Source of the DNA: Flavobacteriaceae bacterium PS02293
GTDB lineage: Bacteria > Bacteroidota > Bacteroidia > Flavobacteriales > Weeksellaceae
NCBI GenBank assembly: GCA_029960045.1
Contig: JASCOV010000014.1
Span: forward strand, 1 to 64,000
DNA: 64,000 nucleotides
Direction of reading: 5' to 3'
In this document: piece after piece, positions 1 through 8,789 of the stretch
Layout of the letters: each line of letters opens with the position of its first letter
Position numbering within the stretch: position 1 is the first letter of the stretch
Translations under genes and position numbers: made by a program
Notes under the pieces: generated by a model
The model's database searches: none
Told to the model about the DNA's origin: nothing
What the model saw: only the letters and a program-made list of their open reading frames with translations

Positions 1-50
1 ATTTGAATACTAATTGACACATGAAAAACAAGAGTTTTTATCAAAATTAA

Positions 51-125
51 GGGTGGTCAATTTAAACCGAAATTACCTGGTCACTTTGAATTGGAATTGG
101 GTGGTCAATATCACTGGAATTTACA
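51..125. repeat. Three tandem 24-bp repeats, likely IS21-family end or remnant
   Basis: TGGTCA cores occur at 54-59, 78-83 and 102-107, exactly 24 bp apart. Each is followed by a degenerate AT-rich stretch ending in a GAATT/GAAAT-like sequence. Tandem transposase-binding repeats of this kind are typical of IS21-family termini. No istA or istB gene is visible, so this is either the end of an element lying to the left of the window or a remnant. The family assignment is by pattern recall only. Confidence 0.45.
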
Positions 126-236
126 TTTTGTTCATAGTGTGGTAACTTTAATTGTTAATAATTTAGTTTTTATTACCACTTTCTGCAAGATGTACAATCG
201 TTAGACTGCCTATTGGTCGGGTTTCCCTGAGTTTTT

Positions 237-301
237 CGTGACCCATTTTCAAATTTTCACGATGGGTCACGGAATAGGTCATATAAATCGTGACCTATTT
301 T
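237..301. other. Cluster of four GTGACCYATT-like motifs (forward, reverse, reverse, forward)
   Basis: CGTGACCCA (237-245) faces TGGGTCACG (263-271). AATAGGTCA (273-281) faces TGACCTATT (291-299). The outer copies also form an imperfect direct repeat (237-252 and 289-304). Four ordered protein-binding half-sites beside a tRNA gene suggest a recombinase attachment region or operator, but no recombinase gene is visible. The rest of 1-388 shows nothing else that can be supported. Confidence 0.4.
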
Positions 302-324
302 GATTTTTTTTGATACTAGCGCTA

Positions 325-364
325 AAACAAAAAACGCTGTAAACATTGATGTTTACAGCGTTTT
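325..364 (-). terminator. Terminator downstream of tRNA-Ser
   Basis: A perfect 14-bp stem (AAAACGCTGTAAAC at 331-344 with its complement at 351-364) surrounds a 6-nt loop. Reading leftward it is followed by a T-rich run (325-335 region). It directly follows the tRNA-Ser 3' end on the minus strand, so it likely ends that transcript. Confidence 0.75.
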
Positions 365-388
365 AGCTTATTTTAGTATCTCTACCAG

Positions 389-473
389 CGGAGAGAGAGG
401 GATTCGAACCCCCGGACCTGTTACAGTCAATAGTTTTCAAGACTATCGCAATCGACCACTCTGCCATCTCTCC
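389..473 (-). tRNA. tRNA-Ser (anticodon UGA)
   Basis: On the minus strand the sequence folds as a class II tRNA of 85 nt. The acceptor stem is GGAGAGA paired with TCTCTCC. The anticodon loop CTTGAAA contains TGA. There is a long variable arm, and a T-arm containing GGTTCGAATCC. The discriminator base is G, as expected for serine tRNAs. CCA is not encoded and would be added after transcription. A strong terminator follows. Confidence 0.95.
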
Positions 474-585
474 TTACTTGTTACGATCTCTCGTTTTTCA
501 GTGGTGCAAATATAAAACGCTTTTGCTTTATGAGCAAATTTTTTTTGATAAAAAGTTTTAAACCTTTCGTTATCAAAGAGAAAAA

Positions 586-951
586 TTAATTTTTCACCAA
601 CTGAAAACCCAGAAAAACCATCAATAACCCTATTACCAGACTTAATAATGCATATAAAACTAAAATATTATAGTTTCCACTTTGCCAGAGCGAGAAGTTT
701 TCCGCAGAAAATGTAGAAAATGTAGTATAACCGCCACAAACACCGGTGATCAATAGATATTTTAATGAATTGTCAATTTTTAGAAAATAAGCTGCTAATA
801 CCCCAATCAGAAAACAACCGGAAATATTCACAACAAAAGTTCCAAGAGGAAACGCATTGACATTCCATAATTTTTGAGTGTAACTAGATATCAGAAAACG
901 CATTACGCTCCCAAAACCGCCACCAAGAAAAATATAAATCAAGTTTCTCAT
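586..951 (-). CDS. crcB: Fluoride efflux transporter CrcB
   Basis: This is a 121-residue protein with four predicted membrane segments. It carries the CrcB/Fluc hallmarks GGGFGSVMRF near residues 10-19, GTFVVNISGCF near 38-48 and GGYTTFSTFS near 73-82. CrcB forms dual-topology dimers in the inner membrane that export fluoride. The length fits the family. The gene stands alone, divergent from the response regulator at 1058. No fluoride riboswitch could be recognised upstream. Confidence 0.93.
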   Translation of the reverse strand: MRNLIYIFLGGGFGSVMRFLISSYTQKLWNVNAFPLGTFVVNISGCFLIGVLAAYFLKIDNSLKYLLITGVCGGYTTFSTFSAENFSLWQSGNYNILVLYALLSLVIGLLMVFLGFQLVKN

Positions 952-1057
952 TGGGCTAATTTATGAAAATCGATTAATATTAAATAGATTTTTGATATTA
1001 GAGTTAATTTTTAAATTGTTATTTTTGAAAATCAACTATCCATTGATTTTAGTTTCT

Positions 1058-1759
1058 ATGAAAAAAATTATTCTGATCGAAGATGAATCCAGCGTTGTTT
1101 CCTTTATCAAGAAAGGTCTTCAGGAATTGGAGTACGAAATTTCAGTTGCACTCGATGGAAACACCGGAATCAAAATGGTAGAAAATAATGATTTCGATAT
1201 GATTATTCTGGATATTATGTTGCCGGATATAAACGGGTTAGAAGTTTGTAAAGAAATTAGAAAAAAGAACAAAACCGTTCCTATTCTCTTTCTTACGGCT
1301 TTAGATTCCTCAGAAAACATCGTAATGGGATTGGAAAGTGGTGGTGATGATTACCTTGTAAAACCTTTCAAATTCATAGAGTTGGTTGCAAGGATCAAAT
1401 CTTTATTAAGAAGAAGCGGACATATCAGTGAATCTGACAACGACATTGAAAACGATGAAAACATCTATCAATTCGAAGATCTGACTGTGAATGATTACAC
1501 TAAAAAAGTAACGAGAAACGGAATCGAAATCTCATTAACCTCAACAGAATACAAACTTCTACTCTACTTTTTAAACAATCCCGAAAAAGTAATTTCAAGA
1601 CCAGAAATATTGGAAGCCGTCTGGGGCGTAAACTATGAATTGGGAACCAATGTTGTGGACGTTTACGTGAATTATCTCAGAAAAAAACTGGACATTCAGG
1701 ATGATAACAAGATCATTCACACCGTAATCGGAATGGGTTATGTTTTGAAAAAACCATAA
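1058..1759 (+). CDS. OmpR/PhoB-type response regulator
   Basis: The 233-residue product starts MKKIILIEDE. An in-frame ATG at 992 would add 22 residues before the receiver domain and is less likely. The receiver domain (about 1-120) has acidic residues E8/D9, the phospho-acceptor D52 in ILDIMLP, and a conserved Lys in YLVKPF. A winged-helix DNA-binding domain (about 135-230) follows, ending in the typical VDVYVNYLRKKL and TVIGMGYVL motifs. The stop is 3 nt before the histidine kinase gene, so the two form a two-component operon. The signal sensed cannot be deduced. Confidence 0.93.
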   Translation: MKKIILIEDESSVVSFIKKGLQELEYEISVALDGNTGIKMVENNDFDMIILDIMLPDINGLEVCKEIRKKNKTVPILFLTALDSSENIVMGLESGGDDYLVKPFKFIELVARIKSLLRRSGHISESDNDIENDENIYQFEDLTVNDYTKKVTRNGIEISLTSTEYKLLLYFLNNPEKVISRPEILEAVWGVNYELGTNVVDVYVNYLRKKLDIQDDNKIIHTVIGMGYVLKKP

Positions 1760-1762
1760 ATT

Positions 1763-3154
1763 ATGCTGAAAAGAATCTCTACCAATCAAACCAAAACAAT
1801 GCTTCTATTGATGCTTGTTTTCACAGTAGTCATACTGCTTTTCAGTGGGCTGGTATATTTTTCTATTGTGAATTTTTCGCATCAGAGGTTTTATGAATTG
1901 TTGAAAATCCGTGCAACAACGATTGTACAAATCGAGAAAAGCAGACCTCATATTGATACAACTACCAATCAGATTATTTCTAATCTTACCCGAGAAGAGG
2001 AATTGCCAATGGAGAAAGATTATGTTTTCGAGGTTCCGAAAGATTCCAACTATAACAAAATTTCGCATCAAATTCATATTCCGGACACTTTTTTCAAAAG
2101 CATTGTAAGAAAAGGTGAAGCTAATTACAACGACAAAGAACTCTATTACATCGGGCAAAGTTTCCATTCCCATAACAAGGATTACATTGCGATTGCTTCG
2201 GCAAAAAACCATTATGTGGTTTACTATTTAGGTTATCTGAAAAGAACTTTGATCACTTGTATGATTCTGGCACTTTTCTTCTCGATGATCTTTTCTTTCT
2301 ATTTATCTAAAACTTTATTCAAACCGATTCTGAAAATCACGAATAAAGTAAAAGAAATTAGTTCTGAAAATCTGCATCTAAGATTAGAACCTCAGCCGGG
2401 GAATACAGAGCTGAATGAGCTGGTTGACACCTTCAATGGAATGCTGAACAGAATCGAGACTTCATTCGAAACTCAAAACCATTTGATAGGAAATGTGTCA
2501 CACGAATTACGAACCCCATTAACCTCGATTATGGGTGAAGCGGATGTCGCACTTTCGATGAAAAGAAGCGAGGAACATTATCAGGAAACGCTTCAAATCA
2601 TCCTTAACGAAGCCGAAAAACTGGATAAAAAAATCAAAGCTTTGTTGATGATTGCCCAAACTGGTTTCGACGGGAAAATCCAGAAAATGGACAAAGTACG
2701 AATGGATCAGTTGCTTTGGGACGTTATTGAAACCGCAACAAGGATCAATTCAAAAAACAATGTCTTTATGGACATCAGTATGCTGCCGGATAATCCTAAG
2801 AAACTGAAAGTTCAAGGAAACGAACAGCTTCTTCATTTGGCGATGGCGAACATCATTAACAACGGGTGCAAATATTCTAATTTCCAACAAGTTAAAGTTT
2901 CGCTCGGTGCAACAGACACACACGTTTATATCATTGTAAAAGATAACGGAATCGGGATTCCGGATTCTGAATTTGATAAGATTTATGATCCTTTTTTCCG
3001 TGCTTCCAATACGAAGAATTATGAAGGTTACGGTATTGGATTACCGCTTGCAAGGAATATTATACGGATTCATAATGGCGAACTGATAATCAATTCTAAA
3101 GAGAATGTTGGGACGACTGTACAAATCAGCTTTCCGATTTTTGTGACTTATTAA
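1763..3154 (+). CDS. Membrane sensor histidine kinase, partner of the upstream regulator
   Basis: The protein has 463 residues. A membrane segment near residues 13-35 is followed by a periplasmic region, a second segment near 155-180 and a HAMP linker. The dimerisation/phosphoacceptor helix contains GNVSHELRTPLTSI with H247. The ATPase domain has an N box (MANIINNGCKYS), a G1 box (VKDNGIGIP), an F box (DPFFRAS) and a G2 box (GYGIGLPLARNI). It should phosphorylate the adjacent OmpR-type regulator. The ligand is unknown. Confidence 0.93.
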   Translation: MLKRISTNQTKTMLLLMLVFTVVILLFSGLVYFSIVNFSHQRFYELLKIRATTIVQIEKSRPHIDTTTNQIISNLTREEELPMEKDYVFEVPKDSNYNKISHQIHIPDTFFKSIVRKGEANYNDKELYYIGQSFHSHNKDYIAIASAKNHYVVYYLGYLKRTLITCMILALFFSMIFSFYLSKTLFKPILKITNKVKEISSENLHLRLEPQPGNTELNELVDTFNGMLNRIETSFETQNHLIGNVSHELRTPLTSIMGEADVALSMKRSEEHYQETLQIILNEAEKLDKKIKALLMIAQTGFDGKIQKMDKVRMDQLLWDVIETATRINSKNNVFMDISMLPDNPKKLKVQGNEQLLHLAMANIINNGCKYSNFQQVKVSLGATDTHVYIIVKDNGIGIPDSEFDKIYDPFFRASNTKNYEGYGIGLPLARNIIRIHNGELIINSKENVGTTVQISFPIFVTY

Positions 3155-3160
3155 AATTAA

Positions 3161-3967
3161 ATGTCAAAAATATTTTCAATTACAGCTTTTTCATTTTTAT
3201 TGATTTCTTGTTCTGGGGATATCGAAAGTTCTCGTCTTTTAGAATATTCGGATTCAAATAAAAAATATCAAATAAATGTAACCGAACGCGAATACAATGA
3301 AAATGATTCTTTAGTATTTGAGAAAAAAAATCTAACAATATTTGATTCGAAAAATAGAATAATCAATATTAATAATTCGCAATTTTACTTTTACGATACT
3401 CAAAATAAGCTAATTGATGAAAAATCAATTTACCGTCGTGGAGGAAAAACCAATATTCTTAAACATTCTTATCTCTACGACAAAGACGGAAAATTAAGAT
3501 TCAAAACCTTTCAGTTTAATTCTCAAATTGATACTACTCAAATATATAAATACAACAATTTCAATCAATTGGTTGAAATTGAGAATCCAAATTCAATCAA
3601 GAAATTCAGCTATCAAAACAAAAAAGTATCAGAAGAAATAGAAATAATAGATGATGAAATTTCTAAAAAATCAATTTTTATCTATGATCTGAAAGGTAAT
3701 AAAATTATTGATAATTGGATTTTCAATGTTTCTCAAAAAATGAAAACTTATTTCAAATATAATTTTAAAAATAAATTAATAAGCAAAAGAGACAGTTGCA
3801 TTACAGTTTTTGGAAATCCAAATGAATTTGTTGAATATTTAGATCAATATTTCTATGATAAGAATGATTCTATTATAGAGAAAAAAATGTTTGGTAGAAT
3901 ATTAAGTGAAAAGGATTTTAAAATTCGTTCTAAAACAAAATACTTCTATAAAAAAACAGTTTTTTGA
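3161..3967 (+). CDS. Putative lipoprotein of unknown function
   Basis: The 268-residue protein begins with a lipoprotein signal peptide, lipobox LISC near residues 14-17. It should be lipidated and exported. The body is rich in Asn, Lys and Tyr, with repeated strands of the type YLYDKDGKL and YKYNNFNQLVEI, recalling loose YD/RHS-like sheet repeats. It follows the histidine kinase by 6 nt and may be cotranscribed. Base composition is more AT-rich than the kinase. No function is assigned. Confidence 0.75.
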   Translation: MSKIFSITAFSFLLISCSGDIESSRLLEYSDSNKKYQINVTEREYNENDSLVFEKKNLTIFDSKNRIININNSQFYFYDTQNKLIDEKSIYRRGGKTNILKHSYLYDKDGKLRFKTFQFNSQIDTTQIYKYNNFNQLVEIENPNSIKKFSYQNKKVSEEIEIIDDEISKKSIFIYDLKGNKIIDNWIFNVSQKMKTYFKYNFKNKLISKRDSCITVFGNPNEFVEYLDQYFYDKNDSIIEKKMFGRILSEKDFKIRSKTKYFYKKTVF

Positions 3968-4063
3968 TTTATCATTCAACGGTTTTTTACAAGCATTACG
4001 ATTTTTCGTAACTCCTAAACTGATGTGAGGATTTTCGTACAATTTTTTTTCTTCTCTGTAACC

Positions 4064-4166
4064 GCAGCCCGGCTTGAGCGGAAATCCTTTTTTGCGTATA
4101 CTTCTATTCTATTGAATTGAAAACTTTCTGCAAAAAAGATTGGGAGCGGAAGAAGGAAATAGCTGC
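4064..4166. repeat. Dispersed palindromic intergenic repeat, copy 1
   Basis: The repeat starts GCAGCCCGGCTTGAGCGG and ends GGAAATAGCTGC. The ends pair (GCAGC/GCTGC), as do the inner CCTTTTTTGC and GCAAAAAAG segments, around a variable centre. Related copies occur at 9332, 24563 and 39518, with a truncated one at 44557. It fills most of the 3968-4350 gap. It may be a REP/MITE-like element or a structured RNA. Confidence 0.75.
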
Positions 4167-4304
4167 CCAAATTAAAAGAATCCTTCGAGAGCCTCAGGAT
4201 GACAATCTCGACATTTCTCTTATCAAAAATGAAATTCTAATCTCATTTTAATCTCTCTAATTACATTTTAATTTCATTCCAAACACTTTCTAATTTGGTG
4301 GGTA

Positions 4305-4312
4305 TAGTTTTG
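4305..4312 (+). promoter_or_regulatory. Bacteroidota-type -7 promoter element
   Basis: TAGTTTTG matches TAnnTTTG and lies 38 nt before the ATG at 4351. No good -33 element is seen at the usual distance, so support is partial. Confidence 0.35.
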
Positions 4313-4350
4313 TATTATCAAAAAACAACAACTCACAAAATTATAAAGTT

Positions 4351-4842
4351 ATGACCAAAACCATTTTAATAGCGACAGACTTTTCACTGGAATCTTTGGA
4401 CATCTTGAAAAAAGTGTTGAAAAAGAAAAACGACCAGCACGACGAGAACAAATATAACATTCTTTTCGTTGCAGGTTACGATATGGGCGATTCTATCAGA
4501 GATCTTCTTTTCACTACAAAAAGTACTGTCTTAAATAAGATAAGATCTAAAGAATTTTGTGATGCATACAGCATTATCAATAACAAATATCCAAATCTCA
4601 TCAACAAAATCACTTGCGATATATTCACAGGAAGCTTTCAGAGAACTTTCAACAATTATATGGAAGCTGCGAATGTGGATGAAGCCTACTATTCCACTTC
4701 GAAAAGCAGAAGCTTAAGTAAAAATCAGTTCGAAATCACTAATTACCTGAAAAAAAATAAAATCATTGAAGCTCAGGAAGTGGTAACCTCAACGACAGAA
4801 TTTATGCCTGAAAAAGGAAGACTGGCAGAGGTTTTCTCATAG
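4351..4842 (+). CDS. Universal-stress-like protein of unknown function
   Basis: This 163-residue cytosolic protein begins MTKTILIATDFSLESLDILKK. That resembles the first strand and nucleotide-loop region of UspA-fold proteins (ILVATDFS). The glycine-rich ATP-binding motif normally near the Usp C-terminus is not evident. A Usp fold is therefore an inference from the N-terminus only. It lies 48 nt upstream of a DUF1275 membrane protein on the same strand and may be cotranscribed with it. Confidence 0.6.
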   Translation: MTKTILIATDFSLESLDILKKVLKKKNDQHDENKYNILFVAGYDMGDSIRDLLFTTKSTVLNKIRSKEFCDAYSIINNKYPNLINKITCDIFTGSFQRTFNNYMEAANVDEAYYSTSKSRSLSKNQFEITNYLKKNKIIEAQEVVTSTTEFMPEKGRLAEVFS

Positions 4843-4890
4843 GAAAACCATTGATGAAGATTTTGAATTAATAATTAAAAGTAAAGTAAT

Positions 4891-5745
4891 ATGTTAAGAA
4901 ATTATAGTAACAGCAGAACGTTGGGAGACAACATCAGACTGGGGACGCTGACTGCCTTTACGGCGGGGACTATAAATATAGCATCTCTATTGATATTTCT
5001 CTCTTTTACGTCCAACGTAACAGGACATTATGCGATTTTCGCAGCAGAAATAAGCCAGGGAAACTGGTCTCAGGTGGCAGTCGTAGGAGGATGGATTTTC
5101 CTTTTCTTCTTCGGAGGATTTGTAGCGAATATGAGTGTCATCAACCTCAACAAGAAGAGCAAATATTTTGCACACTCACTGCCAATTTTCCTCGAGATTC
5201 TTTGTCTTTTGGCAGTCGGAATCTATGGACAATTCTTTTATGAAAAGACCTTAGGAGAAACGGAAGCTTTGGTAGCATTGATGTTATTTGCAACTGGTCT
5301 TCAAAACGGTTTGACGGCAAGTATCTCAAACTTCTCGGTAAAAACAACCCACCTTACAGGAACAACAACGGATTTGGGAATTTTGGCTTCGATGTTTACA
5401 CAGAAAAAGTTCAGAAAGAATCCTGAACTGATTGCCAGAGCAAAACTGTTGATGAGTATTATGGCGGCTTATGTTTTAGGTGCAATATTCTCAGGATTGA
5501 CTTATTACAGTCTGGAATTCCGGGTGTTTTATGTGATCAGCGTTTGTCTTTTGGTCGTGATTGGATATGATTTTTACAAGATCAACCTGCGACATTTCCA
5601 GACAGAATACAGATATTATAAGATCTATCACAAACCTACTCTTATTGCATTCTTGTATTACAAGATCCACAACAAGGACGAAAAAAGAACTACGAGCCAT
5701 TCTAATCCCAGAACCAATGCAAAATTAGCATTCAGTAAAGATTAA
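4891..5745 (+). CDS. DUF1275 / YoaK-family membrane protein
   Basis: The protein has 284 residues and about six hydrophobic segments. The start region (GTLTAFTAGTINIASLLIFLSFTSNVTGHY) matches the DUF1275 pattern of small-residue-rich helices. The motif NGLTASISNFSVKTTHLTGTTTDLG is the family's most conserved feature. A charged cytosolic tail follows residue 230. The function of YoaK-like proteins is not established. A bidirectional terminator follows at 5810. Confidence 0.85.
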   Translation: MLRNYSNSRTLGDNIRLGTLTAFTAGTINIASLLIFLSFTSNVTGHYAIFAAEISQGNWSQVAVVGGWIFLFFFGGFVANMSVINLNKKSKYFAHSLPIFLEILCLLAVGIYGQFFYEKTLGETEALVALMLFATGLQNGLTASISNFSVKTTHLTGTTTDLGILASMFTQKKFRKNPELIARAKLLMSIMAAYVLGAIFSGLTYYSLEFRVFYVISVCLLVVIGYDFYKINLRHFQTEYRYYKIYHKPTLIAFLYYKIHNKDEKRTTSHSNPRTNAKLAFSKD

Positions 5746-5809
5746 CAGATTAAATAATTTTAAAAACACACTCCATATATTAATTAGTTTTTGTAATAGT
5801 TCTTCAAAG

Positions 5810-5838
5810 AAATACACCGAGACTTTCTCGGTGTATTT
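5810..5838. terminator. Bidirectional terminator between DUF1275 gene and trxB
   Basis: The stem AAATACACCGAG is complementary to CTCGGTGTATTT around a short ACTTT loop. It lies between two convergent genes with A/T runs on both sides, so it can serve both strands. Confidence 0.75.
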
Positions 5839-5862
5839 TGATTTTATGATATGTTCTATTGA

Positions 5863-6834
5863 TTAATCCTGCTCTACCCAAGTATGGTTTTCGCCAGCTA
5901 ATTCACCAATATATTTCTCAGCATCCATAGCTGCCATACAACCACTTCCTGCAGCTGTGATTGCTTGTCTGTAATGATGATCCTGAACATCGCCTGCTGC
6001 AAATACACCGGGAAGATTGGTTCTTGAAGATTTGCCTTCAGTTATGATATATTCGTTTTCGTCCAGGTCGATTTGTCCTTTGAAGATTCCGGTATTTGGT
6101 TTATGACCAATTGCGATGAAGATTCCGTGAACATCTATTGTAGAAACTTCGTCAGTCAAATTATTTACGACTTTCGCTCTTTCTACTAATGAATTTTCAC
6201 CTTCGATTCCAATCAACTCGTGGTTGTATTTCACTTCGATATTTGGAGTATTCAAAACTCTGTCTACCATTACTTTTGAAGCACGGAAGTGGTCTTTTCT
6301 TACCAACAAAGTGACTTTGTTACAGATATTTGCAAGATAAGTTGCTTCCTCCGCAGCTGTATCTCCAGCTCCTACAACTACCACATCTTTTCCTCTGTAG
6401 AAAAATCCGTCACAAGTAGCACAAGCAGAAACGCCACCACCAGAATATTTTTTCTCATCTGCCAATCCAAGATATTTTGCAGCCGCACCAGTTGAAATGA
6501 TTACACTTTTTGCAAGAATCTCACGAGAACCTGTACTCAATTTATGGATTCCACCTCTTACTTTGGAAAACTCGACTTTTGAGATCATCTCGTAATGAAC
6601 TTTGGTCTCAAAACGTTCCGCTTGCTTTTGCAAGTGCAACATCATTTCCGGACCTGTGATTCCGTCGGGATAGCCTGGGAAATTCTCAACTTCTGTAGTC
6701 GTTGTTAATTGTCCGCCTGGTTCCAATCCTGTAAATAATTCGGGTTTCAGACTTGCTCTGGCAGCGTAGATTGCCGCTGTAAAACCAGCAGGTCCTGAAC
6801 CTACAATGACACAATCTAAAATATTGTTTTCCAT
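5863..6834 (-). CDS. trxB: Thioredoxin-disulfide reductase
   Basis: The 323-residue enzyme reduces thioredoxin with NADPH through FAD. The FAD-binding motif GSGPAGFTAA begins near residue 12. The redox-active CATC (C138, C141) sits in SACATCDG. The NADPH site is VVGAGDTAAEEA near 154-165. The C-terminal FAD motif is GVFAAGDVQD. All catalytic elements are present and the length is typical. The gene appears monocistronic, with a -7-like element upstream at 6905-6912. Confidence 0.96.
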   Translation of the reverse strand: MENNILDCVIVGSGPAGFTAAIYAARASLKPELFTGLEPGGQLTTTTEVENFPGYPDGITGPEMMLHLQKQAERFETKVHYEMISKVEFSKVRGGIHKLSTGSREILAKSVIISTGAAAKYLGLADEKKYSGGGVSACATCDGFFYRGKDVVVVGAGDTAAEEATYLANICNKVTLLVRKDHFRASKVMVDRVLNTPNIEVKYNHELIGIEGENSLVERAKVVNNLTDEVSTIDVHGIFIAIGHKPNTGIFKGQIDLDENEYIITEGKSSRTNLPGVFAAGDVQDHHYRQAITAAGSGCMAAMDAEKYIGELAGENHTWVEQD

Positions 6835-6904
6835 TTTTATAATTAAATTATTTTATTCTTTAAGACTAATTAATCATCGGTTTTCCATTCGATTTATAAG
6901 TTTC

Positions 6905-6940
6905 CAAATATAAATCTTTATGTGAAAAAGCGGATACAAA
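6905..6940 (-). promoter_or_regulatory. Putative trxB promoter
   Basis: On the minus strand TATATTTG (6912-6905) matches the Bacteroidota -7 consensus. A TTTG at 6940-6937 lies upstream with a 24-bp spacer, longer than the usual 19-21. The leader would be about 65 nt. Confidence 0.4.
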
Positions 6941-7022
6941 TTTCGGGAATTAATTATTCAAAACCTATCTAAAGCATCAATTTCAAAGATTGACCAAACG
7001 CGTAAATGGAAAAAACAATAAA

Positions 7023-7718
7023 TTACTGGTGATTAAAAAAGAAAGCCAAAACTATCAAAACGACATCAATTCCTGTGATGATCCAGACAAGAGTAAGATC
7101 CGGCTCCGTAAAACCTTCTATGAATTGTTTTATTTTAAGAGATAATATACTGTTGAGATTCGTATTGGGATCTTTGAAGTTGACATCATCCATTTTGATT
7201 TTTTTCAGAATGAATTCGATGATTCTCTTTTGGAGCTTTGGAGTTTGTGCGTCATTATTGATTGTATCCAGCAACTTCACTTTTACCACACTCCAATCTG
7301 TAATATTTTTCAGAAAGTCTGGTTGTTTTTGAAGTATCTTGTCAGTATAATGATCGATTTTAGGTTCTATAAAATCAGCAATCTTATACTTCCAGACATT
7401 GTAAACAGCAGAAGCAATTGCATTTTTATTTGCTAAAATGATAAAAAGAACAGGCGCTAAAATCCCGACCAATAGAAGCAAAGCTGTCCAGAACTCAACC
7501 ACAAACAGGAAAATAAATCCCAGTATGGCACCCAAAATTCCTGCGTGTCCGGAAGCTGGAAATCCACCACCAGAATTATCGCCCAATAAAATGATGGCAA
7601 TGACAAGATCTACAATCATAATGACCGAGCCTATCAACGTCACTTTGATCCAAGCTAATGATGCTTTTCCGCTGATCTTTGCGAAAATTTTGATGTTACT
7701 TAATAATTCTTCTTTCAT
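7023..7718 (-). CDS. Hypothetical membrane protein
   Basis: The product has 231 residues. Three hydrophobic segments lie at about residues 20-45, 60-85 and 85-105, and a final one at about 210-228. Between them is a soluble, Lys/Ile-rich region (about 110-205). No family is recognised. It follows holA on the same strand with a 25-nt gap and is probably transcribed with it. The hydrophobic ends and soluble centre suggest an inner-membrane protein with a cytosolic domain. Confidence 0.7.
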   Translation of the reverse strand: MKEELLSNIKIFAKISGKASLAWIKVTLIGSVIMIVDLVIAIILLGDNSGGGFPASGHAGILGAILGFIFLFVVEFWTALLLLVGILAPVLFIILANKNAIASAVYNVWKYKIADFIEPKIDHYTDKILQKQPDFLKNITDWSVVKVKLLDTINNDAQTPKLQKRIIEFILKKIKMDDVNFKDPNTNLNSILSLKIKQFIEGFTEPDLTLVWIITGIDVVLIVLAFFFNHQ

Positions 7719-7743
7719 TTGTGTATTTGTTTTTAATTAATTT

Positions 7744-8781
7744 TTATACTTTAACTTTCAGCTCATCTACTTTTATAATTTTGTAAACCAATTCTTTATA
7801 AATTTCTTCGTCCTCCATTTGTCGTACGCCAAGACCTTTGGATTTCAGATCCATCTCACGAAGAATAGAAATGACACGAGTGGCGTGTTTCAAAGGATAA
7901 AATCTTGCAGCTTCTGCATAATTCTTAATCGCAAACGGCGCAACGCCCATCTGTGAAGCAATCGTTTGGGGTGATTGTCCCGTCAAAGTATGATAAATAA
8001 TCAGATCTGAGAAAAATTTGTAAAGAAAACCAAAAGACATGACCACAGGATTTGCCTTCTTGTTTTTGCCCATATAATAAGCAATACTGAAAGCTTTTGC
8101 CTGATCTTTTGTCGCCAAAGCATTCTGTAGCTCGAAGATATTGAAGTCTTTGCTGATCCCGATATGTTCCTCGATGATTTTTCCGTCCAGAACAGCGCCG
8201 TCTTTCAGAACGATTTTCAGCTTATTAAGTTCATTTGCAATTCGGGAAAGATCATTCCCGAGATATTCTGCCAAAAGGTGGCTGATGTTGGGCGCAGATT
8301 TGATTCCCATTACCGTCATTTCTCCTTGGATCCATGTTGGAAGTTGGTAATCCTTCATCTTGTCACTCGTGAAAAGCATTCCGGCTTTGTCTAATGTTTT
8401 GGTAACTTTCTTTCTTGCATCCAGTTTTTTCAGTTTGTGAGCAAATACCAAAATGGTTGACGGAACGGGATTTTCAAGATAAGTTTCCAAGGCTTTTGAT
8501 TCATCATCATTCAGTTTCATATCCTGTGCTTCTTTCACGATGATAAGCTGTTTGTCACCCATCATTGGATATTGTCTCGCTAATGATAGAACTTCCAGAT
8601 AATTGGTATCTCGTCCGTAAGCAACTGTTTGGTTGAAAGCTTTCTCATCTTCTTCCAAAACATCCTGCTCAAAATGTTTGATAGCCAGATCTATATAGAA
8701 AGACTCTTCGCCGTGAAAAAAATAAACCGGTAATAGTTCTTTATTTTTAATATTTTTGAGGATAATATCTATTTCTTTCAT
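7744..8781 (-). CDS. holA: DNA polymerase III subunit delta
   Basis: The 345-residue protein matches HolA. The N-terminal segment LPVYFFHGEESFYIDLAIKHFEQ is the family signature (PVYFLxGEExxL). The region QYPMMGDKQLIIVKEAQ follows, then the AAA+-like lid and collar with LAEYLGNDLSRIANELNKL (about 167-186). Delta opens the beta clamp during replication as part of the clamp loader. The start is fixed by the MKEIDIILKNIKNKELLPVY context. It is divergent from the 8790 gene, with only 8 nt between start codons. Confidence 0.92.
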   Translation of the reverse strand: MKEIDIILKNIKNKELLPVYFFHGEESFYIDLAIKHFEQDVLEEDEKAFNQTVAYGRDTNYLEVLSLARQYPMMGDKQLIIVKEAQDMKLNDDESKALETYLENPVPSTILVFAHKLKKLDARKKVTKTLDKAGMLFTSDKMKDYQLPTWIQGEMTVMGIKSAPNISHLLAEYLGNDLSRIANELNKLKIVLKDGAVLDGKIIEEHIGISKDFNIFELQNALATKDQAKAFSIAYYMGKNKKANPVVMSFGFLYKFFSDLIIYHTLTGQSPQTIASQMGVAPFAIKNYAEAARFYPLKHATRVISILREMDLKSKGLGVRQMEDEEIYKELVYKIIKVDELKVKV

Positions 8782-8789
8782 CTTATCGT

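Noticed and set aside
992..1057. Longer N-terminus for the response regulator
   Set aside because: The added 22 residues precede a complete receiver domain and look like translated leader; ATG at 1058 fits the family.
586..1057. Fluoride riboswitch upstream of crcB
   Set aside because: No GG...pseudoknot-like conserved core could be recognised in the short divergent spacer.
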